From NCBI GenBank assembly GCA_029059925.1, contig JAIDVA010000402.1, positions 1 to 6,823 of the forward strand: a stretch of DNA of 6,823 bases, written 5' to 3'. The DNA is from Eubacterium sp. GTDB taxonomy: Bacteria; Bacillota; Clostridia; Oscillospirales; Acutalibacteraceae. Numbering within the stretch: position 1 is the first letter of the stretch; each line of letters starts with the position of its first letter. A program made the translations under genes and the position numbers. This document shows positions 1-6,281 of the stretch, one piece after another. The notes beneath the pieces were generated by a model that made no database searches, was not told where the DNA came from, and saw only the letters and a list, made by a program, of their open reading frames with translations.

Positions 1-52
1 AATATTTTATATAAATTTAATATTATAACAAACTTGGCAAGAGTTGTCTATA

Positions 53-82
53 TTGACTTTTATTAACATTTTATTATATAAT
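53..82 (+). promoter_or_regulatory. Sigma-A-type promoter upstream of the GH2 gene
   Basis: A -35 element TTGACT (53-58, one mismatch from TTGACA) is followed after 18 bp by a perfect -10 element TATAAT (77-82). Transcription would start near position 89, giving a leader of about 40 nt before the ATG at 130. The DNA upstream (1-30) is almost pure A/T and could act as an UP element. All four downstream genes are closely packed, so this may serve the whole cluster. The match is seen in the sequence; activity is inferred, and the AT-rich setting makes chance -10 matches common. Confidence 0.65.
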
Positions 83-117
83 CAAATTAATATACTGCAA
101 AAATAACTTTATTTAGT

Positions 118-123
118 AAGGGG
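118..123 (+). promoter_or_regulatory. Ribosome binding site of the GH2 gene
   Basis: AAGGGG lies 6 nt before the ATG at 130. It fixes that ATG as the start, and the protein from there begins with the usual GH2 N-terminal pattern (WEDP..I..N, then SLNG.W.F.W). Confidence 0.7.
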
Positions 124-129
124 TAAATT

Positions 130-3100
130 ATGGCTAAGTACAGATGGGAAGATCCTTCCGTTATCAAAGTTAATAAAGAAGACGGCCACGCTCTGATGCT
201 GCCGTTTGATGATGAAGAAAGCGCACTTTCAGGCAAGGAAAGCAAATATAAGCAGTCACTGAACGGAATGTGGCAGTTCCATTGGCAGAGAGGACTTAAA
301 AATCAGCCTGAGGGTTTTGAATTGACCTCTTTTGACAGCAGCTCATGGGATGAAATCAGAGTGCCGTCTGTTTGGCAGACTGAGGGGTATTCCGTTCCAT
401 ATTATTATGCCTCAACCTTCCCGAAGGCAATCAGCAGGAGCAAGTCAAGGATTCCGTCAATTGACCATAGTATGCAGGAAATAGGCTTTTACAGAAAGTC
501 CTTTGAGCTTGATGAGAATTTTGATGGCAGGGAAATTTTTCTGCACTTCGGTGCGGCAAAAGCAGCACTTGAGGTTTACGTTAATGGTGAACTTGCAGGC
601 TATTCTCAGGGTTCAATGACACCGCACGAATTCAATGTCACCAAGCTTATTAAGAAAGGCGAAAATCTGATTTGTGCCAAGGTTTACCGTTATAGTGATG
701 GTACTTATTTGGAGGACCAGGATATGTGGTGGCTCTGCGGTATTTACCGCGAGGTTTATCTTTATGCTGAATCTAAGCTTTGTCTGAGAGATTTTTATAT
801 AAAAACAGATTTTGATGTTGATTATAAAGATTCTGATTTAAGTCTTGACATTTTTCTTGAAAACTATAATAACATAAAGGGCAGCTGTGTAGTTGATGCC
901 AAGCTTATTGCTGAAACAGGCAGGGAGATTGCAATTGGTGATAAGCAGATTGATTTATCAGGCGGTAAGGAAAAGCTGCATCTCGATGCTAAAATAAAAG
1001 CACCTAAAAAATGGTCTGCTGAGACACCGAATTTATATAGTCTCGTAATGACCGTTTCGCTTGATGGTGAAATAGTTGTTGTCAAAACATATAAAATCGG
1101 TTTTAAAAAGGTAGAAATTAAAGGCGAGAAGATTTATTTTAACGGTATGCCGCTTATGATAAGAGGTGTTAACCGTCATGATTTTGATCCCGATTTCGGA
1201 TGGGCTGTTCCAAAGGAGCGTTATACTCAGGATCTTGATATTATGAAACAGAATAATATCAACTCAATTCGTACATCGCACTATCCCGATGATCCGTACT
1301 TTTATGAAATGTGCAACAAATACGGCTTTTATGTTATGGATGAATGTGATCTTGAAACCCATGGTGTAAGGCGTAAGGGTGTGCCCGGTTCAAATCCGAT
1401 GTGGACTGCTGCTGTTGTTGACAGAATGGAGCGCATGGTTCTTCGTGATCGTAACAATCCATGTGTGTTTATGTGGTCTCTTGGTAATGAGGCCGGTGAC
1501 GGCGATAACTTTATGCGAATGAAGGAGGCTGCTCTCAAACTTGATGATACAAGACAGTTCCACTACGAAGGTGATTTTAACCAGACAAAGAGTGATGTGA
1601 TTTCACGTATGTATCCGACTGCTGATATTATGGAAAAGCTTGGAAACAGGCAGGAAATTACAATTTCTCTTTATGATAATATTGCAAACCAGTTAGCGGC
1701 TGACAGCAAACCGATTACACCCGAAATGTATGAGGGCAAGCCGATTGTCCTTTGCGAATATGCCCATTCCATGGAAAATTCACTCGGTAACTTCCAGGAG
1801 TATATGGATGATTTTGAAAAGTATGACAATATGTGCGGCGGTTATATCTGGGATTTTGTTGACCAGACACTTCATGTTAAGGATGAAAACGGTAACGATA
1901 ATTATCTTTACGGAACTGACTTTGAAAAGCTTGAGCCTAAAAAACTGATTGATATTCCGAATACCACTGCAATGACCGGCTCTAATGTATATTTTTGTGC
2001 GAACGGTATTATTGGTGCTGACCGTAACCCTCATCCTCAGATTACAGAGGTTAAAAAGGTTTATCAGGAAATAAAAACCGAAGCTTTCGATATAATGGCA
2101 GGTAAGTTCAGGGTTAAAAATAAGTTCCTGTTTACCAACATTTCTGCTTTTAAATGCAAGTGGGTACTAAAGGCAGAGGGGGAAACCATTGAGTTTGGTG
2201 AGCTTGATAAATTTGAGTGTGAGCCTTTGTCAGAAACCTTTATTACTATTCCGTATTCAGTTGATGATATCCCTAAGGATAAAGAGGTTGTTTTAACAAT
2301 TTCTTTCTGCACAAGAAAAAAGACCCTTGGTCTCAAATCTAATTATGAAATTGCATGGGATCAGTTTATTATCAATGAAATGCCTCAGCCGGTTCAGCCT
2401 AAGGATGATGGCAGTCTTGATTTTTCAGTTAAGGGTAAAAAGGTAACAGTTGAAAATGATAAGCTTAAGGTTGTTGTTGATAATGGCAGAATTGTAAGCT
2501 ATATTGTTGATGGTAATGAAATGCTTGCCGCACCGATGATGCCAAACTATTTTCGTGCCCTTACTGATAATGACATTGACTTTTTAAACTTTACCCCTCA
2601 ATTTTCCAAGCTGCATCCTTACTATATGTGGCAGAGAGCAACTAAGCACACCAAAGCGGTTAAAACTGTTGCATCGGCAGGTAATGATAACTGCGTTGAA
2701 ATTCATATTGCGTTCAGCACGAAGGGTTTGAAAAATTCTGTTGCAACCTATAAAATTTATCCTGACGGACGAATTTATGTTTACCATTCAGCAACGCCTA
2801 CAGCCAATATGATCAGATTTGGTTATCAGCTCACATTGGCTAAAGAAATGGAGCATGTTAAATGGTATGGCAGAGGTCCTGTTCCTACGTATTGTGACAG
2901 AAAAACAGGCGCTAAGATTGATACTTATTCTTCAACCGTAACGGATTTGGAATATCGTTATATGCGACCTCAGGAATCTTCAAATCGTACCGATATGCGT
3001 TATATGACGATTACCAATAAACGCGGAAAAGGACTTAAATTTACGGCATATTTCAATGATCCGCTTAATTTCTCAGCCTATCATTACACAACAGATGGTC

Positions 3101-3279
3101 TTGAAAAAGCAACACATATCAATAATATTCCATATGCCGATATCACTACTGTTAATATTGATCATATGCTTTGCGGTGTTGGCGGTGATTTGCCCGGTCA
3201 GGCATTTGTCCGCGAACCATATATAATGAAAAAAGGAGTTAAACAGGCATACTCGTTTGTTATGGAGCCTGTCAGATAA
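130..3279 (+). CDS. lacZ: Glycoside hydrolase family 2 beta-galactosidase (LacZ-like)
   Basis: This 1049-residue protein (E. coli LacZ has 1023) has the full GH2 architecture: N-terminal sugar-binding jelly-roll domain (about 40-215), Ig-like domain (about 220-325), TIM-barrel catalytic domain (about 330-640), a second Ig-like domain (about 660-770) and the Bgal_small_N beta-sandwich (about 790-1049). It should hydrolyse terminal beta-D-galactosides with retention of configuration. By alignment to E. coli LacZ, visible key residues are the acid/base Glu454 (in SLGNEAG), nucleophile Glu543 (in LCEYAHS), Mg ligands Glu409 and His411 (DLETHG), His350 (GVNRHD), His384 (RTSHYP), Asp190 (YSDGTYLEDQD), Trp574, Phe622 and Asn625. 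There is no signal peptide, so it acts in the cytoplasm and would need an importer, not seen here. The start has a good ribosome site. Differences from classical LacZ (Val81 at the Asn102 position, no counterpart of Trp999, longer barrel loops) leave the true substrate open; the family call is secure, lactose as substrate is not. Confidence 0.92.
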   Translation: MAKYRWEDPSVIKVNKEDGHALMLPFDDEESALSGKESKYKQSLNGMWQFHWQRGLKNQPEGFELTSFDSSSWDEIRVPSVWQTEGYSVPYYYASTFPKAISRSKSRIPSIDHSMQEIGFYRKSFELDENFDGREIFLHFGAAKAALEVYVNGELAGYSQGSMTPHEFNVTKLIKKGENLICAKVYRYSDGTYLEDQDMWWLCGIYREVYLYAESKLCLRDFYIKTDFDVDYKDSDLSLDIFLENYNNIKGSCVVDAKLIAETGREIAIGDKQIDLSGGKEKLHLDAKIKAPKKWSAETPNLYSLVMTVSLDGEIVVVKTYKIGFKKVEIKGEKIYFNGMPLMIRGVNRHDFDPDFGWAVPKERYTQDLDIMKQNNINSIRTSHYPDDPYFYEMCNKYGFYVMDECDLETHGVRRKGVPGSNPMWTAAVVDRMERMVLRDRNNPCVFMWSLGNEAGDGDNFMRMKEAALKLDDTRQFHYEGDFNQTKSDVISRMYPTADIMEKLGNRQEITISLYDNIANQLAADSKPITPEMYEGKPIVLCEYAHSMENSLGNFQEYMDDFEKYDNMCGGYIWDFVDQTLHVKDENGNDNYLYGTDFEKLEPKKLIDIPNTTAMTGSNVYFCANGIIGADRNPHPQITEVKKVYQEIKTEAFDIMAGKFRVKNKFLFTNISAFKCKWVLKAEGETIEFGELDKFECEPLSETFITIPYSVDDIPKDKEVVLTISFCTRKKTLGLKSNYEIAWDQFIINEMPQPVQPKDDGSLDFSVKGKKVTVENDKLKVVVDNGRIVSYIVDGNEMLAAPMMPNYFRALTDNDIDFLNFTPQFSKLHPYYMWQRATKHTKAVKTVASAGNDNCVEIHIAFSTKGLKNSVATYKIYPDGRIYVYHSATPTANMIRFGYQLTLAKEMEHVKWYGRGPVPTYCDRKTGAKIDTYSSTVTDLEYRYMRPQESSNRTDMRYMTITNKRGKGLKFTAYFNDPLNFSAYHYTTDGLEKATHINNIPYADITTVNIDHMLCGVGGDLPGQAFVREPYIMKKGVKQAYSFVMEPVR

Positions 3280-3285
3280 GCAGTT

Positions 3286-5235
3286 ATGAAAAGAGTATTT
3301 GCATTTGTCGGTTTTTCTGTTGCAATTACTCTCATAGTGCTTAATATTATTCCTTACAACTTCATAAAATTTATGCTGTTACCGATAGTGGTGCTTTTTG
3401 CGGTATCACTATCGGTAAAGCCTTTAAGACAAGGAAAGGTTATGCCGGTTACATTTGGCAGTATTCTTTTTGCTTGTCTTATTTTTATTGTTATGATGCA
3501 GGGCAGTGTTCTGCCGCAAAAATCGCTTGATTCCAAAACTGCCGATTCTGTATTTAAAATTGTCGATATTGAACAGGAGACGAATGACGGCTATATTTAT
3601 ACAATTAAAACAAGTAAAATCAATCTTCCTGATTCTCCGCAGAATATTAAGATTAAAATGAAAACACAAGCCAAGCTACCTGCTGATTATTACGATGATA
3701 TTTACGCAAAGATTTCGTTTTACAGTTATACGGATAATGCCTTTGATTCCTATGGTGATTACGCAGATGGCATATACATCAGAGCAAAGCTTGTCAGCCT
3801 TGATGATATAACCGAAGATACTAAACCGCCGAGTTATTATATATTAATGCTGAGAACTAAAATAAAAGAAATTCTCACGGATGATTTTGATAAAGAAAAT
3901 GCAGGCTTAGCATTCTCTTTGCTCACAGGTGATAAAAGCATACTTGATGACAGTATCCGCAATGATTTCAGAGTGTGCGGTATATCACATATGATTGCTG
4001 TATCGGGACTTCATATAACATTGATTTGTCTTTTGATTTATTATCTGCTGAAATTTATGAATGCTCCGCCGTTGCTGTCAACATCAGTCACTTTTATGGT
4101 AATGATTGTGTATATAGGTGTGTCGGGCTATTCAAAATCTGCTTTGCGTGCAGGAATTATGATAGCGGTTATGCTGACTGCCAAGCTTGTGAACAGTAAG
4201 GCGGACACTTTGAATTCTCTGGGCTTTGCTGTGTTAATAATGTGCCTGAATCCCTTTGCAGTTACAGATGCAGGTGCATTGCTTACGGTAACATCTGTTC
4301 TCGGACTTTGTGTTATCAAGCCTGCTTATGATGAAGTGCTGAGACCGAACAATAAATTATTGTGTTATTTATATGACGGTGTATTTACTGCAATATCCGT
4401 GCTGTTATCAACGCTTCCGGTTTGCTGGCTGCTTTTCAAAAGATTGAGTCTTGTGTCGCTTTTTCTGAATATTATATGTATACCTATTATGCAAATAGCT
4501 TTGGTATCGGTTTTATTGCTCGGAATTTTTTATGCTGTACCTTATCTTGCATTTTTACCAAAGCATATAGCTGATTTTACGCTTGGTTTGCTTATTAATG
4601 TTTCAGATTTCTGCGACGATAAATTCAGTGTTCTGTATCTTGATATATCTGATGAAATCATAGGTGTAGCAATCGCAGGATTGCTTTTGTTTACGGGTAT
4701 ATCACTTCTTGTCAGTAATAAAGTGAATATTAAAATTATTTCCGCTTTTACCGTAATTATATTTAGCGTGGCGGCTGTTTTCAGTGCTTATAATTATAAG
4801 AATAATGCCTATGTATGCGTGAGCAGCAGCGGTGCAGCGATTGTATATGATAAGGACAGTGCAGTGATATTGGGTGCTGACAGTAAGGGTGATAATTATT
4901 TTATTGATGATACATTATCAGTAAGGAATTTTGACAATGTTTTGGTGCTTGATTCTGATTTTTGCAGAGAAGATATAATGGAGGCTTTTCCGAATGCGGA
5001 TTTTGATGCTTTCACAGACAGTGAATATATGCTGTGTGACCATATAACTGTAAAATATAATACGGATGTTATATTTGTATCAGTTTATGATAAGGTCTTT
5101 AAAATAGATGATGATTGTGTTACAATAGGCGAGTATAATGCTTATAGGAATATATATGAAAAATTTAATGAGAGCAGTGACCTTGTGTTTATTGTTGCTG
5201 AAAATGCAAATATGCAGGTGAAGAAGGAGAGATAA
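3286..5235 (+). CDS. comEC: ComEC/Rec2-family DNA internalisation channel protein
   Basis: This 649-residue integral membrane protein belongs to the family that forms the inner-membrane channel carrying single-stranded DNA into the cytoplasm during natural transformation. Residues 4-22, 30-45 and 55-72 are hydrophobic N-terminal segments, followed by a soluble DUF4131/OB-like part (about 80-180). The multi-pass Competence domain (about 200-475) carries the family hallmarks LLTGDKS (212-218), GISHMIAVSGLHI (232-244) and GYSKSALRAGIM (281-292). A last hydrophobic segment (about 480-500) leads to a C-terminal region (508-649) placed where the metallo-beta-lactamase-like domain normally lies, but without the HxHxDH motif. 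The protein is therefore shorter than B. subtilis ComEC (776 residues). It starts 6 nt after the GH2 stop, in the same frame and without a clear Shine-Dalgarno, which suggests coupled translation. It overlaps holA by one base, and comEC before holA is common synteny in Firmicutes. No comEA is visible. Whether the host is transformable cannot be told from the sequence. Confidence 0.9.
   Translation: MKRVFAFVGFSVAITLIVLNIIPYNFIKFMLLPIVVLFAVSLSVKPLRQGKVMPVTFGSILFACLIFIVMMQGSVLPQKSLDSKTADSVFKIVDIEQETNDGYIYTIKTSKINLPDSPQNIKIKMKTQAKLPADYYDDIYAKISFYSYTDNAFDSYGDYADGIYIRAKLVSLDDITEDTKPPSYYILMLRTKIKEILTDDFDKENAGLAFSLLTGDKSILDDSIRNDFRVCGISHMIAVSGLHITLICLLIYYLLKFMNAPPLLSTSVTFMVMIVYIGVSGYSKSALRAGIMIAVMLTAKLVNSKADTLNSLGFAVLIMCLNPFAVTDAGALLTVTSVLGLCVIKPAYDEVLRPNNKLLCYLYDGVFTAISVLLSTLPVCWLLFKRLSLVSLFLNIICIPIMQIALVSVLLLGIFYAVPYLAFLPKHIADFTLGLLINVSDFCDDKFSVLYLDISDEIIGVAIAGLLLFTGISLLVSNKVNIKIISAFTVIIFSVAAVFSAYNYKNNAYVCVSSSGAAIVYDKDSAVILGADSKGDNYFIDDTLSVRNFDNVLVLDSDFCREDIMEAFPNADFDAFTDSEYMLCDHITVKYNTDVIFVSVYDKVFKIDDDCVTIGEYNAYRNIYEKFNESSDLVFIVAENANMQVKKER
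3379..3418 (+). repeat. Perfect 12-bp inverted repeat (hairpin) inside comEC
   Basis: TTACCGATAGTG (3379-3390) and CACTATCGGTAA (3407-3418) are exact reverse complements separated by 16 nt. In RNA the stem can be extended inward by four pairs (3391-3394 with 3403-3406, two of them G-U), leaving an 8-nt loop. It falls in codons 32-45 of comEC, in the second hydrophobic segment, about 100 nt after the lacZ stop. No T-run follows it on either strand, so it is not a standard intrinsic terminator. The pairing is directly visible; any role is inference. Confidence 0.7.
5224..5229 (+). promoter_or_regulatory. Ribosome binding site of holA, inside comEC
   Basis: AAGGAG lies 5 nt before the ATG at 5235, within the last codons of comEC. 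The start overlaps the comEC stop as TAATG, a typical arrangement for stop-start coupling, and supports 5235 as the holA start. Confidence 0.75.
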
Positions 5236-6281
5236 TGGCTAAGCTTAACGAATCACAGCTAAAAGAGCAAATTAAGAGCGGTAATTATTCAAACGCTTAT
5301 CTTGTTTATGGTGAGGAAAGCTATCTAAAGGAATACTATATTGCTCAGCTGAAAAAGAAAATTGTTGATCCTGCCTTTGAGGCATTTAATCTTCATCAGT
5401 TTGAGGGTAAGGATACTTCACTTGATGATATATTGAAGGATGCACAGATGCTGCCAATGATGAGTGAATACAATTTTGTGCTTGTTCACGATTATCCTGT
5501 TGAAAAGTCAAAATCAGACCTTAAATTGCTTACTGAGTTTTTAGAGGATGTACCTGAAAGTACGATAATTATTTTTCATTATGATGCCATTTCGCCGGAT
5601 ACTAAAAGTGCAGGCTTTAAGAAAATTATATCTGCCTTTGATAATGCAGGTGCTGTTGTAAATCTTGAAAAACGCAGTGAAAATGATGTGGCAAAGTTGC
5701 TGGTTAGCGGTGCAAAAAAACGCGGCTCAGCCCTTGATACCAATAATGCCAAATACCTTATTTCTGTTTCGGGCAATGACTTGAAAATTCTTCTCAATGA
5801 GCTTGACAAGTTGTCTTATTTTGCACAGGGGCAGGAAATTACAAAAAGCATTATTGATAACATGGCTACAAAATGCCTTCAGGCACGTGTATATGATTTG
5901 TCCAAGGCTGTTGTTGCGGGTGATACAGACACAGCTTACAGTATTATTGATGTTTTATTCGGTATGAAAGAGGACCCGATATTAATTCTGGCAGTTATCG
6001 GCGGTGTTTATGTTGATATGTATAGGGTTAAATGTGCCAAAACAGCAGGCTTTTCCTATGATGATGTTGCAAAGCACTATAACTATAAGGGAAGGGAATT
6101 TGCGCTTCGCAACGCTTCAAGAGATTGTGCAGGACTAAGTGAAAATCAGCTCAGACAATCACTTGATGAAATCATGAATACAGACCTGAAACTCAAAAGC
6201 ACTGCAACGGATAAAAAGCTGCTTTTGGAGGAGCTTATTGTTAAGCTGATTCTGATTGCAAAAGAGGTGTACTATGCTTAA
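5235..6281 (+). CDS. holA: DNA polymerase III delta subunit
   Basis: This 348-residue protein matches the length and layout of bacterial HolA (E. coli HolA 343, B. subtilis YqeN about 347). Delta is the wrench subunit of the clamp-loader complex and opens the beta sliding clamp so it can be loaded on primed DNA in the cytoplasm. The N-terminal AAA+-like domain begins with the family pattern NAYLVYGEESYLKE (20-33) and lacks a Walker A motif, as expected for delta. The clamp-contact region is suggested by the stretch around QMLPMMSEYNFVLV (71-84), typical of the family. The conserved GNDLKILLNELDKL (180-193) marks domain II, and the helical collar domain occupies roughly 210-340. The start is set by AAGGAG and overlaps the comEC stop by one base. 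The end overlaps rnmV by 8 nt. In Bacillus, holA also lies just after comEC but is followed by rpsT; here RNase M5 follows. It is presumably essential. Confidence 0.93.
   Translation: MAKLNESQLKEQIKSGNYSNAYLVYGEESYLKEYYIAQLKKKIVDPAFEAFNLHQFEGKDTSLDDILKDAQMLPMMSEYNFVLVHDYPVEKSKSDLKLLTEFLEDVPESTIIIFHYDAISPDTKSAGFKKIISAFDNAGAVVNLEKRSENDVAKLLVSGAKKRGSALDTNNAKYLISVSGNDLKILLNELDKLSYFAQGQEITKSIIDNMATKCLQARVYDLSKAVVAGDTDTAYSIIDVLFGMKEDPILILAVIGGVYVDMYRVKCAKTAGFSYDDVAKHYNYKGREFALRNASRDCAGLSENQLRQSLDEIMNTDLKLKSTATDKKLLLEELIVKLILIAKEVYYA
6263..6269 (+). promoter_or_regulatory. Ribosome binding site of rnmV, inside holA
   Basis: AGAGGTG, with its GAGG core at 6264-6267, lies 6 nt before the ATG at 6274, within the final codons of holA. 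It decides the rnmV start and makes its translation likely coupled to holA. Confidence 0.65.

Noticed and set aside
1..52. The end of an upstream gene or its terminator
   Set aside because: No open frame with recognisable protein character and no GC-rich hairpin with a T-run is present; the stretch is too short and AT-rich to judge further.
95..110. TGCAAAAATAACTT as a CcpA-type catabolite repression (cre) site before the sugar gene
   Set aside because: It lacks the central CG and the symmetric half of the cre consensus; it is ordinary A-rich leader sequence.
2321..2333. AGACC-CTT-GGTCT hairpin in the GH2 gene as a terminator or regulatory element
   Set aside because: The stem is only 5 bp, lies mid-gene and has no T-run; it is within chance.
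864..2787. Minus-strand open frames of 67-90 codons across the GH2 gene
   Set aside because: They lie opposite a strongly conserved enzyme gene, have no ribosome sites that I could see and no recognisable protein features.
3101..3128. Internal promoter TTGAAA, 16 bp, TAATAT in the 3' part of the GH2 gene
   Set aside because: The -10 matches only four of six positions and such matches are frequent in AT-rich coding DNA. It is worth remembering only if a comEC transcription start is mapped nearby.
3277..3279. The single TAA between the GH2 gene and comEC as a nonsense mutation splitting one gene
   Set aside because: Both proteins are complete at this junction by family comparison: GH2 ends at its usual C-terminus and comEC begins with its N-terminal hydrophobic segments.
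4890..4920. TGATAAT...ATTATCA inverted repeat in comEC
   Set aside because: Only 7 AT-rich base pairs with a 17-nt loop, expected by chance in this composition.
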